Positions 1-8,822 of a stretch of DNA of 64,000 bases are shown in pieces; position 1 is the stretch's first letter, and every line of letters begins with the position of its first letter. The DNA comes from Nocardioides caldifontis (GTDB taxonomy: Bacteria > Actinomycetota > Actinomycetes > Propionibacteriales > Nocardioidaceae). The stretch is from positions 62,001-126,000 of the forward strand of contig NZ_VHIB01000001.1 in the NCBI RefSeq assembly GCF_008087345.1. Direction: 5' to 3'. Under the pieces are notes generated by a model. It did no database searches. It worked only from the letters and a program-made list of their open reading frames with translations, and had not been told where the DNA came from. Both the position numbers and the translations under genes were made by a program.

Positions 1-17
1 GCCGCCCGACGCGATCG

Positions 18-215
18 TCAGTCGCGCTCGCCGGGCGGGCCCGCGTCGGCCCACTCGTCGCTGTCGTCGTCGAGGGAGTCGTCGGGGGTGTTGTCGAAGC
101 TCCCCGCCCCCCCGTGCAGCTCGCGAGCCAGCGCTCCGAAGTCCGTCTCGTGAGTGCGGTACTTCAGGTCGCGGGCAACCTTGGTCTGCTTCGCCTTCGC
201 ACGGCCGCGCCCCAT
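18..215 (-). CDS. DUF3073 domain small protein
   Basis: 65-residue basic-then-acidic protein. The N-terminus MGRGRAKAKQTKVARDLKY is the hallmark of the actinobacterial DUF3073 family; the C-terminal half is rich in Asp and Ser and probably disordered. The function of the family is unknown. It lies downstream of purF and purM on the same strand, the usual neighbourhood of DUF3073 genes in actinobacteria (known context). The ATG has a purine-rich GAGGGGG upstream as a likely ribosome binding site. The gene is complete. The 157 bp between it and purM hold no further ORF that I would support. Confidence 0.85.
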   Translation of the reverse strand: MGRGRAKAKQTKVARDLKYRTHETDFGALARELHGGAGSFDNTPDDSLDDDSDEWADAGPPGERD

Positions 216-372
216 AGGGTCGACCCCCTCGCAACTTGGCCGGCGTCAGGAAACCTCGGTCACCCCGCCCTGGTGGATGGCGGTGCGGCCGAGGAGCCAT
301 GCGTCCGGTCTACTGATGGTCGTCTCGTGGTGCCAAGGCTACCCGCCCCGTCCCAACTCGCGCACGCCGGCG

Positions 373-1440
373 TCACCAGCCGGGGTGGCTGCCCTCCAGG
401 ACGACCGTGCCGCCGGCCCGGTCGGCGTCGTCGGCCGCGCTCACGACCTCGCCGCAGACCCAGCCGTGGACGTCGTGCTCCTCGAGCGTGGCCAGCACCC
501 GGCTGACGTCGTCGGCGTCCACGACCGCGACCATCCCGACACCCATGTTGAGCGTCGCCTCGAGGTCGGGCAGGGGTACGCCGCCCACCTGGCCCACCAG
601 CCCGAAGACCGGGGGCGGGGTCCAGGTGGCGCGCTCGATCCGCACCGCGACCTCCTCGGGCAGCACCCGGGCGAGGTTCGCCGCGAGCCCGCCGCCGGTG
701 ACGTGCGACATCGCGTGGGTGCGGGTCTCCCGGGCGAGCGCGAGGCACGCCTTGGCGTAGATCCGGGTCGGCTCGAGGAGCTCCTCACCGAGTGTCCTGC
801 CGAGCTCGGGGACGTCGCGGTCCAGCGCCCAGCCGGCCCGGTCGAGGAGCACGTGGCGCACCAGCGAGTAGCCGTTGCTGTGCAGCCCGCTGCTCGCCAT
901 CGCGACGACGACGTCGCCGGGGCGGACCCGTCCGGGGCCGAGGAGGCGGGTCGCCTCGACCACGCCGGTCGTCGAGCCGGCCACGTCGTACTCGTGGGGG
1001 CCGAGCAGCCCCGGGTGCTCGGCGGTCTCGCCACCGATCAGCGCGCACCCCGCCTGGACGCACGCCTCGGCGATGCCCTGGACGATCGCCGCGATCCGCT
1101 CCGGCACGACCCGGCCGGTGGCGATGTAGTCGGTGAGGAAGAGCGGCTCGGCGCCGCAGACCACGAGGTCGTCGACGAGCATCCCGACCAGGTCGAACCC
1201 GATCGTGTGGTGGACGTCCATCGCCTGCGCGATCGCGACCTTGGTGCCGACGCCGTCGGCGCTGGAGGCGAGCAGCGGCCGGTCGTACCCCTTGAGCGCC
1301 GAGGCATCGAAGAGCCCGGCGAACCCGCCGATGCCACCGAGGACCTCCGGGCGGCGGGCCTTCTCGACCCACACCTTCATGAGCTCGACGGCCTTGTCGC
1401 CGGCCTCGATCGAGACGCCGGCCTCCTCGTAGCTGGTCAT
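373..1440 (-). CDS. purM: Phosphoribosylformylglycinamidine cyclo-ligase (AIR synthase)
   Basis: 355 residues, full length for PurM. It catalyses ATP-dependent ring closure of FGAM to aminoimidazole ribonucleotide, step five of de novo purine synthesis, in the cytoplasm. The N-terminal YEEAGVSIEAGDKAV, the ATP-binding SSADGVGTKV (about residues 59-68), GFDLVGMLVDD, the GGETAEHPG segment and HVTGGGLAANLARV are all present, in the usual AIRS order. ATG start; only 10 bp separate it from the upstream purF stop, so the two genes should share a transcript. The last 20 residues, rich in Asp and Gly, are variable in the family. Confidence 0.97.
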   Translation of the reverse strand: MTSYEEAGVSIEAGDKAVELMKVWVEKARRPEVLGGIGGFAGLFDASALKGYDRPLLASSADGVGTKVAIAQAMDVHHTIGFDLVGMLVDDLVVCGAEPLFLTDYIATGRVVPERIAAIVQGIAEACVQAGCALIGGETAEHPGLLGPHEYDVAGSTTGVVEATRLLGPGRVRPGDVVVAMASSGLHSNGYSLVRHVLLDRAGWALDRDVPELGRTLGEELLEPTRIYAKACLALARETRTHAMSHVTGGGLAANLARVLPEEVAVRIERATWTPPPVFGLVGQVGGVPLPDLEATLNMGVGMVAVVDADDVSRVLATLEEHDVHGWVCGEVVSAADDADRAGGTVVLEGSHPGW

Positions 1441-1450
1441 CGCCGCGCGC

Positions 1451-3037
1451 TCAGGGTCGACCGAGGGCGTCGGACGCGCCGCCGGGGAGCCCGACGGTCA
1501 CGCCCTCCACGTCACGGTGGTGGCGGTGGCGGACCGGCTCGACCGGGATCACCCGCTCGAGCAGGTGCTTGTCGAGCAGCGTCTCGTCGGGCAGCGGGAT
1601 CGGGTAGGCACCGTCGAAGCAGGCCGAGCAGAGGTTCTCCCGCGGCTGGCCGGTCGCGCCGACCATGTCGTCGGAGGAGATGTAGCCGAGGCTGTCGGCG
1701 CCGATGCTCGCCCGGATCTCCTCGACCCCGAGCCCGTTGGCGATGAGCTCGGCGCGGGTGGCGAAGTCGATGCCGTAGAAGCAGGGCCACTTCACCGGCG
1801 GCGAGGAGATGCGCACGTGCACCTCGCGGGCGCCGGCCTCGCGGAGCATCCGCACCTGGGCGCGCTGGGTGTTGCCGCGCACGATCGAGTCGTCGACCAC
1901 GACGAGCCGCTTGCCCCGGATCACGCTCTCGAGCGCGTTGAGCTTCAGCCGGATGCCGAGCTGGCGCAGCGTCTGGGAGGGCTGGATGAAGGTGCGGCCC
2001 ACGTAGGAGTTCTTCACGAACCCCTGGCCGTAGGGGATGCCGCTGGCCTCGGCGTACCCGACCGCGGCGGGGGTGCCGGACTCGGGCACGGGGATCACCA
2101 GGTCGGCCTCGACCGGGAACGCCTTCGCGAGCCGGCGCCCCATCTCGACGCGCGCCTCGTGGACGCTGCGGCCGGCGATGGTGGCGTCCGGGCGGGCGAG
2201 GTAGACGTACTCGAAGACGCACCCCTTCGGCGCGGGCTCCGCGAACCGGTGGCTGCGCAGCCCGTTGCCGTCGATGACGACCAGCTCGCCGGGCTCGATC
2301 TCGCGCACGACGCGGGCGCCGACGGTGGCCAGCGCGGCGTCCTCGCTGGCGACGACCCAGCCGTTCTCGAGCCGGCCGAGGACGAGCGGCCGGATCCCCT
2401 GGGGGTCGCGGGCGGCGTACAGCGCCTGCTCGTCCATGAAGACGAACGAGAAGGCGCCGCGGACCGTCGGCAGCAGCTCGAGCGCGGACTGCTCGATGGT
2501 GCGGTCGGGGTCGGCTGCCAGCAGCGTGGTGACCAGGCTGGTGTCGTTGGTCGGGACGACGTGGTTGCTCTGCCGCGACGGGAGGTCCAGCTCGCCGGCG
2601 ACCGTGGGGAGCTCGTCGACGCGGCGCGCGAGCTCGGAGGTGTTGGTCAGGTTGCCGTTGTGCGCGAGCGCGATCGAGCCGTTCGCCGTCGGGCGGAAGG
2701 TCGGCTGGGCGTTGTGCCAGGTGCTCGCGCCGGTCGTCGAGTACCGGGTGTGACCGATCGCGACGTGGCCCTTGAGCGACTCGAGCGTGGCCTCGTCGAA
2801 GGCCTGCGACACCAGCCCCATGTCCTTGTAGACCAGGATCTGACGGCCGTTGCTGACCGCGATCCCCGCGGACTCCTGGCCGCGGTGCTGGAGGGCGTAG
2901 AGCCCGAAGTAGGTCAGCTTCGCGACGTCCTCACCGGGCGCCCAGACCCCGAAGACACCGCAGGCGTCCTGGGGTCCCTTCTCCTGCGGATCCAGGTCGT
3001 GGGTCAGACGGCCGTCGCCAGAGCGCAAGGAAGGCAC
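1451..3037 (-). CDS. purF: Amidophosphoribosyltransferase
   Basis: Catalyses the first committed purine step, PRPP plus glutamine to phosphoribosylamine. An N-terminal Ntn-hydrolase glutaminase domain begins at the Cys of DACGVFGVW, which would be exposed by propeptide cleavage as in other actinobacterial PurF proteins. The ALQHRGQESAGI and HNGNLTN motifs follow. A phosphoribosyltransferase domain carries the PRPP loop VVVDDSIVRGNT. The chosen GTG (3037) lies 7 nt after a TACAGT -10 box (3045-3050), so a leaderless start fits, and the protein then begins MPSLRSGDGRL; a GTG at 3046 is the alternative. It heads a purF-purM unit. A 14-bp palindrome lies 54 bp upstream of the start. Confidence 0.96.
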   Translation of the reverse strand: MPSLRSGDGRLTHDLDPQEKGPQDACGVFGVWAPGEDVAKLTYFGLYALQHRGQESAGIAVSNGRQILVYKDMGLVSQAFDEATLESLKGHVAIGHTRYSTTGASTWHNAQPTFRPTANGSIALAHNGNLTNTSELARRVDELPTVAGELDLPSRQSNHVVPTNDTSLVTTLLAADPDRTIEQSALELLPTVRGAFSFVFMDEQALYAARDPQGIRPLVLGRLENGWVVASEDAALATVGARVVREIEPGELVVIDGNGLRSHRFAEPAPKGCVFEYVYLARPDATIAGRSVHEARVEMGRRLAKAFPVEADLVIPVPESGTPAAVGYAEASGIPYGQGFVKNSYVGRTFIQPSQTLRQLGIRLKLNALESVIRGKRLVVVDDSIVRGNTQRAQVRMLREAGAREVHVRISSPPVKWPCFYGIDFATRAELIANGLGVEEIRASIGADSLGYISSDDMVGATGQPRENLCSACFDGAYPIPLPDETLLDKHLLERVIPVEPVRHRHHRDVEGVTVGLPGGASDALGRP

Positions 3038-3044
3038 GGTCGCC

Positions 3045-3050
3045 ACTGTA
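3045..3050 (-). promoter_or_regulatory. -10 box of purF, leaderless
   Basis: TACAGT on the minus strand followed by 7 nt and a GTG. This fits the TANNNT -10 element with transcription starting at the start codon. No clear -35 is visible. Confidence 0.5.
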
Positions 3051-3090
3051 CGGGCGCACGGCCCCTGACCCCCAGCCCGCGTCCCGCGTC

Positions 3091-3104
3091 GTGAGCCGGC
3101 TCAC
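3091..3104. promoter_or_regulatory. 14-bp palindrome upstream of purF
   Basis: GTGAGCCGGCTCAC is a perfect palindrome centred about 48 bp upstream of the purF -10 box. It could be an operator for purF-purM, but no binding protein is identified from sequence, and it adjoins a REP hairpin, so it may be unrelated to control. Confidence 0.3.
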
Positions 3105-3109
3105 GTGTC

Positions 3110-3145
3110 GAGCCGCCCCTCGTGGCGCGCCACGAGGGGCGGCTC
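3110..3145. repeat. REP-like palindrome, copy A (terminator-like)
   Basis: A perfect 36-bp palindrome with two 18-bp arms, GAGCCGCCCCTCGTGGCG and its exact reverse complement, and no spacer. It overlaps the TGA of the dipeptidase gene, which reads into it from the right, so it sits where a terminator would act. The same core recurs at 28458-28520 and 47031-47108. There is no T-tract. Confidence 0.85.
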
Positions 3146-4496
3146 AACGCTCTCCGGGCGCGAGGTCGTGGAGCAGCAGCGCCTCGGCGAGGCAGACCCG
3201 CGCGAACTCGGCCAGGTGGAGCCCCTCGTTCGCCCCGTGGGCGCGGGTGTCCGGGTCCTCCACGCCGGTCACCAGCACCGCCGCCTCCGGGTACGCCTCG
3301 CGGAAGGCGGCGATGAACGGGATCGACCCGCCGATGCCGACGTCGACCGGGTCGGTGCCGTCCCAGGCCTCGCGGAAGGCGGCGCGGGCGGCGTCGTACG
3401 CCGGCCCCTGCGCGTCGATCTCGGTCGGCGCCCCCTTGTCGCCCTCGTGCACGGTGACCCGCGCGCCCCACGGGGCGTGGGCCTGCAGGTGGCGGGTCAG
3501 GCACGCCATCGCGTTGTCGGGGGTGTCCCCGGGCGCGACGCGGACGCTGATCTTCGCCCGCACGACCGGGAGCAGCGTGTTGCTGGCGTCGTCGACCGAG
3601 GTCGCGTCGATCCCGATCACGCTCAGCGCGGGCTTCGTCCAGAGCCGGTCCACGAACGAGCCGGTGCCGAAGAGCTCCACGCCCTCGGCGACCCCGGCCT
3701 CGGTCCGGACCCGCTCCTCGGGGTAGTCCACGTCCGCCGCCCGGCCGGAGAGCAGCCCCTCGACCGCGACGTCGCCACGGTCGTCGTGGAGGGTCGCGAG
3801 CAGCCGGCTCATCGCGGTGAGCGCGTCGGGCACCACGCCGCCCCACATGCCGGAGTGGACGGCGTGCTCGAGGGTGCGGAGCTCGACGACGCAGTCGACC
3901 AGCCCGCGGAGGCTGGTGGTCAGGGCGGGCACGCCGACGTCCCAGTTGGCGCTGTCGGCGATCACGATCACGTCGGCGCGGAGCCGTTCGCGGTGCTCGG
4001 CGAGGAACCGCTCGAGCGTCGGCGAGCCGACCTCCTCCTCGCCCTCGACGAACACGGTCACCCCGACGGGCAGGTCGTCGCCGTGCGCGCGGACGGCAGC
4101 CAGGTGGGCCGCGATCCCGGCCTTGTCGTCGGCGGCGCCGCGGCCGTAGAGCCGGTCGCCCCGCTCCGTCGGCTCGAACGGCTCGCTCTCCCAGTCCTCG
4201 CGGCGCCCGACGGGCTGCACGTCGTGGTGGGCGTAGAGCAGCACGGTGGGCGCACCCTCCGGCCCCGGCCGGGTCGCGACGACGGCCGGTGCACCGCCCT
4301 CGACCTGCAGGAGCTCGACGTCGAACCCCTCCGCCTCGAAGAGCCGGGCCGTCGCCTCGGCGCTCCGGCGTACGTCCTGCTCGTGCGCGGGGAGCGCGCT
4401 CACCGACGGGATCCGCACCAGCGCCTCGAGGTCGGCGCGGACGGAGGGCAGCACGGCCTCGACGCGGGCACGGAGGGAGTCGTGGGGGTGGTCCAT
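3144..4496 (-). CDS. M20-family dipeptidase/metallopeptidase
   Basis: 450 residues, normal length for M20 dipeptidases, which hydrolyse dipeptides with two zinc ions in the cytoplasm. Visible motifs in order: LLYAHHDVQP (zinc His and Asp), YGRGAADDKAG (bridging Asp), VEGEEEVGSP (catalytic Glu and zinc Glu), then the dimerisation domain with HSGMWGGVVPDAL, and a C-terminal His in RAHGANEGL. Start chosen at ATG 4496 because a TAGATT -10 (4504-4509) lies 7 nt upstream; a TTG at 4505 would fall inside the promoter. The stop codon is formed by the edge of the REP palindrome, so the last residues (APGER) may have been altered when that repeat arrived. Substrate unknown. Confidence 0.9.
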   Translation of the reverse strand: MDHPHDSLRARVEAVLPSVRADLEALVRIPSVSALPAHEQDVRRSAEATARLFEAEGFDVELLQVEGGAPAVVATRPGPEGAPTVLLYAHHDVQPVGRREDWESEPFEPTERGDRLYGRGAADDKAGIAAHLAAVRAHGDDLPVGVTVFVEGEEEVGSPTLERFLAEHRERLRADVIVIADSANWDVGVPALTTSLRGLVDCVVELRTLEHAVHSGMWGGVVPDALTAMSRLLATLHDDRGDVAVEGLLSGRAADVDYPEERVRTEAGVAEGVELFGTGSFVDRLWTKPALSVIGIDATSVDDASNTLLPVVRAKISVRVAPGDTPDNAMACLTRHLQAHAPWGARVTVHEGDKGAPTEIDAQGPAYDAARAAFREAWDGTDPVDVGIGGSIPFIAAFREAYPEAAVLVTGVEDPDTRAHGANEGLHLAEFARVCLAEALLLHDLAPGER

Positions 4497-4503
4497 GCCG
4501 GTC

Positions 4504-4509
4504 AATCTA
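4504..4509 (-). promoter_or_regulatory. -10 box of M20 dipeptidase, leaderless
   Basis: TAGATT on the minus strand, 7 nt before ATG 4496. It lies in the 34-bp gap after the SCP-like gene, so the dipeptidase can be transcribed on its own. Confidence 0.5.
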
Positions 4510-4530
4510 GGCCGGGGCTGCCCGGGCCGC

Positions 4531-4890
4531 TCAGACGAGGGGGAGGTACGCCGAGAGGTCGGACCGCTCCCCCGAGGCGGACAGCCCGCCCTCCCGCTCG
4601 ACGGTCGCCCAGTCGGCGTACCCGAGCGCGAGCCGCAGCCAGGTGGGGGCGTCGACCTCGACCACCGCGGGCGGGGTGCCCCGTTTGTGGGTGGTGCCGC
4701 CGACCACCTGCACCGCGGCGTACGGCGGCACCCGGAGCTCGACCGCGCCCCCGGGGGCCTTCTTGCTCAGCACCGCGAGGAAGTGCTTGGTGAGCAGCCG
4801 GAGGTCGTCGCCGTCGGCGAGGCCGTCGCGGAACCGTTCGACCGCGGGTCCGACGACGGCGGGGTCGACGAGGCGGAGGCGGGCGGGCAC
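4531..4890 (-). CDS. SCP-like (bacterial sterol carrier ortholog) protein
   Basis: 119 residues, matching in length and sequence style the small actinobacterial 'sterol carrier family' proteins encoded beside purF (Mycobacterium has one in the same place, from memory). It has an alternating beta-rich middle segment (AVELRVPPYAAVQVVGG, THKRGTPPAVVEVDAPTWLRLALG), as in SCP2 folds that bind lipids in a hydrophobic tunnel. No signal peptide. The ligand and role are not known. GTG start; CACAAT lies 6 nt upstream and GGAGGG abuts the GTG, so a leaderless start is possible. Encoded just upstream of the dipeptidase on the same strand. Confidence 0.75.
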   Translation of the reverse strand: MPARLRLVDPAVVGPAVERFRDGLADGDDLRLLTKHFLAVLSKKAPGGAVELRVPPYAAVQVVGGTTHKRGTPPAVVEVDAPTWLRLALGYADWATVEREGGLSASGERSDLSAYLPLV

Positions 4891-4960
4891 CCCTCCATTG
4901 TGGGCCCGGCCGGACCGATACCCCCGCCGGGGTTCCTACCCCGCACCACGGCGTGTCGCG

Positions 4961-4990
4961 TTGACTCCGTCGGCGTGTCGACCAGAATAT
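4961..4990 (+). promoter_or_regulatory. Candidate sigma-70-type promoter of the DUF1906 gene
   Basis: TTGACT at 4961-4966 and GAATAT at 4985-4990 with an 18-bp spacer, about 75 bp upstream of the ATG, in an AT-richer stretch than its surroundings. Confidence 0.4.
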
Positions 4991-5063
4991 TCGGCCTTTT
5001 GGTGCAACTGCTGTGACTCCTGTGCTTAGAGTGACGCACTCGCTTCCCAGGAGGATCACCGCC

Positions 5064-6392
5064 ATGGCCACGCACCCCCCGGCCTTGCGACGGCTCGTCG
5101 CAGTGGCAGCCGCCGTGCTGCTCGCCTTCACGCTCGCCCCCGCCGCGCCCGCCGCAGCCGCCAAGCCGACCCCCGGCGACTTCACCGGCTACGGCTTCGA
5201 CCAGTGCCTGACGCCGACGCAGTCCGCGATGGACGCGTGGCTGCTGCACTCACCGTTCTGGGCCGTCGGCATCTACATCTCCGGCGACTCCCGCGCCTGC
5301 CGCAACCAGCCGAACCTCACCCCCACGTGGGTGAGCACCCAGCTGAAGAAGGGGTGGAGGCTGCTCCCCATCACGCTCGGCCCGCAGGCCTCGTGCAGCG
5401 ACCGGTTCCCGCGCTACGGCAACGACGAGACGATCAACCCGAAGGCGGCGCACCGCTACCGCAAGGCCCGCAAGCAGGGCCGCGCCGAGGCCGCGGACGC
5501 CGTGGCCGCCGCGCAGCGGCTCGGGATCCCGAAGGGCAGCACGCTCTGGTACGACCTCGAGGCCTACAACACCGCGAACACCGCCTGCCGCGAGTCCGCG
5601 CTCTACTTCACCTCGGCCTGGACCAGCCGGATCCGCGCCCTCGGCTACGTCTCCGGCGTCTACTCCAGCGCCGGCTCGCACATCAAGGCGATGGACGACG
5701 CCCGCGTGCAGCGCCCCGGCACCTTCCTGATGCCCGACCGGATCTGGATCGCCCGCTGGGACGGCGTCGCCAACACCTCCACCGACTACATCCGTGAGGA
5801 CGGCTGGCGTCCGGGCGGCCGGATGAAGCAGTACCGCGGCGGCCACGACGAGGTCCACGGCGGCGTCCGGATCAACATCGACAGCAACTTCATCGACCTC
5901 GGCAAGGGCTCGGTCGCCCGCCGGTCGGCCGCGTGGTGCAGCGGGACCCGGGTGGACTTCCCGACGTACCCGACCCTGCGGAAGGGTGCCAGCGGCGCCA
6001 CCGTCACCGCGGCCCAGTGCCTGCTGAAGAAGAGCGGCCACTACGCCGGCCGGCTCAACGGCACGATGACGCCGGCGACCGGCGAGGCCGTCAAGCGGTT
6101 CCGCGCCTCGCTCGGCATCAAGAAGAACCGGATCGTCGGCCCGCGGGTCTGGGTCGCCCTGCACTCGCACAAGGTCAAGACCAGCGTCGTGAAGTACGGC
6201 GGCACCGGTGAGCGGGTCCGCCGCCTCCAGCGCGCGCTGAACGCCGCCTCGTCGGAGCAGCTCGCGATCACCGGCGTCTTCGAGGCCACCACCACCGCCG
6301 CGGTCCGCCGCTCGCAGGCCCGGCTCGGGCTGCCGGTGACCGGCGTCGTCACGCCGACGATGTGGAGCCGGCTCCGCAGCGGTCGCGCCTGA
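5064..6392 (+). CDS. Secreted DUF1906 glycoside-hydrolase-like protein with peptidoglycan-binding domains
   Basis: 442 residues. A Sec signal peptide (residues 1 to about 32, hydrophobic core VAVAAAVLLAFTLAPAAPAA ending AAA) is followed by a DUF1906 / Rv2525c-like TIM-barrel domain (about 35-280) beginning GYGFDQCLTPTQSAM and including YDLEAYN, IARWDG and IDSNFID. Two peptidoglycan-binding repeats close the protein (about 300-365 and 370-440; LRKGASGATVTAAQCLL, GGTGERVRRLQRAL). Probably exported and held on the cell wall. DUF1906 proteins resemble GH25-like enzymes but their activity is unproven. ATG chosen because CAGGAGG lies 9 nt upstream. A strong hairpin follows the gene. Confidence 0.88.
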   Translation: MATHPPALRRLVAVAAAVLLAFTLAPAAPAAAAKPTPGDFTGYGFDQCLTPTQSAMDAWLLHSPFWAVGIYISGDSRACRNQPNLTPTWVSTQLKKGWRLLPITLGPQASCSDRFPRYGNDETINPKAAHRYRKARKQGRAEAADAVAAAQRLGIPKGSTLWYDLEAYNTANTACRESALYFTSAWTSRIRALGYVSGVYSSAGSHIKAMDDARVQRPGTFLMPDRIWIARWDGVANTSTDYIREDGWRPGGRMKQYRGGHDEVHGGVRINIDSNFIDLGKGSVARRSAAWCSGTRVDFPTYPTLRKGASGATVTAAQCLLKKSGHYAGRLNGTMTPATGEAVKRFRASLGIKKNRIVGPRVWVALHSHKVKTSVVKYGGTGERVRRLQRALNAASSEQLAITGVFEATTTAAVRRSQARLGLPVTGVVTPTMWSRLRSGRA

Positions 6393-6400
6393 CCGTCCCG

Positions 6401-6434
6401 CGGTTCCCGGTCACCTGCTGGTGACCGGGAACCG
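6401..6434. terminator. Bidirectional terminator-like hairpin
   Basis: CGGTTCCCGGTCACC, loop TGCT, then the exact complement: a perfect 15-bp stem with a 4-nt loop between the convergent DUF1906 and purL genes. No T-tract, as is common in actinobacteria. Confidence 0.75.
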
Positions 6435-6445
6435 ACGGTGTCCGC

Positions 6446-8737
6446 TCAGGCCAGGGCCGCCGGCAGGGTGCCGGTCCAGGCCTCGCGCAGCTCCTCCAGG
6501 GGTACGTCGAGCACGCCGGCGACCTGGAGGGCCGAGCCGCCCGTCGTGCCGAGCGGCGTGACCGGGACCCCGTGGCGGCCGGCCGCCTCGAGGAACGCCT
6601 CGCGGTTCTCCGGGGCGACGGCGACGACCGCCCGGCCCGCCGACTCCGCGAAGAGCCCGACGAACGGGTCGCCCTCGATCGAGACCTGCACGCCGACGCC
6701 ACGGCGGAGGGACCCCTCGACCAGCGTCTGCGCCAGCCCGCCGTCGGAGACGTCGTGGGCGGCGGACACCAGCCCGGCGGCCCCGGCCTCGACCATCAGG
6801 TCACCGAGCGCGCGCTCGGCGGCCAGGTCGACCTGCGGCGGCAGCCCGCCGAGGTGGCCGTGCACCACGTGGGCCCACTCCGAGCCGGAGAGCTCCTCGC
6901 TCGTGGTGCCGAGCAGGAACAGCTCCTGCCCCTCGGTCCACCCCACCGGGGTGCGGCGGCGGACGTCGTCGACGACGCCGAGCACGGCCACCACCGGGGT
7001 CGGCAGGATCGCGGTCTCGCCGGTCTGGTTGTAGAGGCTGACGTTGCCGCCGGTGACCGGGATCCCGAGCACCTGGCAGCCGTCGGCCAGCCCGCGGACC
7101 GCCTCGGCGAACTGCCACATCACGTCCGGGTCCTCGGGCGAGCCGAAGTTGAGGCAGTCGCTCACCGCGATCGGCCGGGCTCCGGTGACGGCGACGTTGC
7201 GGTAGGCCTCCGCGAGCGCGAGCTGCGCCCCGGCGTACGGGTCGAGCTTGGCGAACCGGCCGTTGCAGTCGGTGGCCAGCGCGACGCCGAGCCCGGTCTC
7301 CTCGTCGACCCGGACCATCCCCGCGTCCTCGGGCTGGGCGAGGACGGTGTTGCCGAGGACGTAGCGGTCGTACTGGTCGGTGATCCAGGACCTGTCGCAC
7401 AGGTTCGGCGAGGCGACCATCCGGAGCAGGGTGTCGCGGAGCTCGCCGGCCGATGGGCGCGGCAGCTTCTCGGCGACGTCGGCCTGCAGCTCGTCCTGCC
7501 ACGCCGGGCGGGCGAACGGGCGCTGGTACACCGGTCCGTCGTGGGCCACGGTCCGCGGCGGCACGTCGACGACGACCTCGCCGTGCCACTCCACGACGAG
7601 CCGGCCGCCGGCGGCGCGCTCCTCCTCGGTGACCTCGGTGACCTCGCCGATGACGGTGGCGTCGACCTCCCACTTGCGGCAGATCTCGAGGAACCGCTCG
7701 ACCTTGTCCGGCTCGACGACGGCCATCATCCGCTCCTGCGACTCGCTCATGAGGATCTCCTCGGGCGAGAGGGTGGAGTCGCGGAGCGGGACCCGGTCGA
7801 GCCACACCCGCATGCCGCCGTCGCCGGCGGAGGCGAGCTCGGAGGTGGCGCAGGAGAGCCCGGCGCCGCCGAGGTCCTGGATGCCGGCGACCAGCCCCTC
7901 GGCGAAGACCTCGAGGGTGCACTCGATCAGCAGCTTCTCCATGAACGGGTCGCCGACCTGCACGCTGGGCCGCTTGGCCGGTCCTGAGGCGGTCGAGCCT
8001 GTCGAGGCCTCGAACGTCTCGCTCGCCAGCACCGAGACACCGCCGATGCCGTCGCCGCCGGTGCGGGCGCCGTACAGGATGACGGCGTTGCCGACGCCGG
8101 ACGCCTTGGCGAGGTGGAGCTCCTCGTGGCGCATCACGCCGACGCAGAGAGCGTTGACGAGCGGGTTGCCGGCGTACGACGGGTCGAAGACCGCCTCGCC
8201 GCCGATGTTCGGGAGCCCGAGGCAGTTGCCGTAGCCGCCGACCCCGGCGACGATCCCGGGCAGCACCCGGTGGGTGTCGTCGGCCTCGAGCGGCCCGAAG
8301 CGCAGCGGGTCCATGACCGCGACCGGGCGGGCGCCCATCGAGAGGATGTCGCGGACGATGCCGCCGACGCCGGTCGCGGCGCCCTGGTAGGGCTCGACGT
8401 ACGACGGGTGGTTGTGCGACTCGACCTTGAACGTGACCGCGTAGCCCTGGCCGATGTCGACGACGCCGGCGTTCTCGCCCATCCCGACCATGAGCCGCTC
8501 GCGCATCTCGTCGGTGACCTTCTCGCCGAACTGGCGCAGGTGCACCTTGGAGGACTTGTAGGAGCAGTGCTCGCTCCACATCACGGAGTACATCGCCAGC
8601 TCCGAGCTCGTCGGCCGGCGACCGAGCAGCTCACGGATGTTGGCGTACTCGTCCGGCTTCAGCCCGAGCTCCGCCCAGGGCTGCTGGCGGTCGGGGTCGG
8701 TGGAGGCGTGGGCGACGGTGTCGAGGGGGGCTGCCAC
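6446..8737 (-). CDS. purL: Phosphoribosylformylglycinamidine synthase subunit PurL
   Basis: 763 residues, the small-type PurL that acts with PurQ and PurS to convert FGAR, glutamine and ATP to FGAM. Visible motifs: [24 protein letters not shown] (catalytic His region), [13 protein letters not shown], the metal-binding SESQERM, and a second AIRS repeat with ATDCNGRF and [13 protein letters not shown] start 6 nt after a TAGATT -10, so probably leaderless. Residues around 241-251 ([17 protein letters not shown]) contain extra Ser, Thr and Gly encoded by a short repeat (7991-8013) within a surface loop. purQ and purS lie 4.4 kb upstream on the same strand, separated by the met genes. Confidence 0.97.
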   Translation of the reverse strand: MAAPLDTVAHASTDPDRQQPWAELGLKPDEYANIRELLGRRPTSSELAMYSVMWSEHCSYKSSKVHLRQFGEKVTDEMRERLMVGMGENAGVVDIGQGYAVTFKVESHNHPSYVEPYQGAATGVGGIVRDILSMGARPVAVMDPLRFGPLEADDTHRVLPGIVAGVGGYGNCLGLPNIGGEAVFDPSYAGNPLVNALCVGVMRHEELHLAKASGVGNAVILYGARTGGDGIGGVSVLASETFEASTGSTASGPAKRPSVQVGDPFMEKLLIECTLEVFAEGLVAGIQDLGGAGLSCATSELASAGDGGMRVWLDRVPLRDSTLSPEEILMSESQERMMAVVEPDKVERFLEICRKWEVDATVIGEVTEVTEEERAAGGRLVVEWHGEVVVDVPPRTVAHDGPVYQRPFARPAWQDELQADVAEKLPRPSAGELRDTLLRMVASPNLCDRSWITDQYDRYVLGNTVLAQPEDAGMVRVDEETGLGVALATDCNGRFAKLDPYAGAQLALAEAYRNVAVTGARPIAVSDCLNFGSPEDPDVMWQFAEAVRGLADGCQVLGIPVTGGNVSLYNQTGETAILPTPVVAVLGVVDDVRRRTPVGWTEGQELFLLGTTSEELSGSEWAHVVHGHLGGLPPQVDLAAERALGDLMVEAGAAGLVSAAHDVSDGGLAQTLVEGSLRRGVGVQVSIEGDPFVGLFAESAGRAVVAVAPENREAFLEAAGRHGVPVTPLGTTGGSALQVAGVLDVPLEELREAWTGTLPAALA
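7991..8013. repeat. Short intragenic repeat in purL
   Basis: GGTCGAGCCTGTCGA (7991-8005) overlaps the 12-bp palindrome TCGAGGCCTCGA (8002-8013). From memory, TCGACAGGCTCGACC-type sequences are dispersed intergenic repeats in several actinobacteria; here one is read in frame. A genome search would be needed to prove the family. Confidence 0.45.
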
Positions 8738-8743
8738 GGGCCC

Positions 8744-8749
8744 AATCTA
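8744..8749 (-). promoter_or_regulatory. -10 box of purL, leaderless
   Basis: TAGATT on the minus strand, followed by GGGCCC and then the GTG start of purL. Confidence 0.55.
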
Positions 8750-8822
8750 CTTCCAGGGGTCGTGCCCGCCGCCCGGTCGGTGCCACGATGGACGGCCACA
8801 CCGTCCACCCGCGGGAGTGCCC

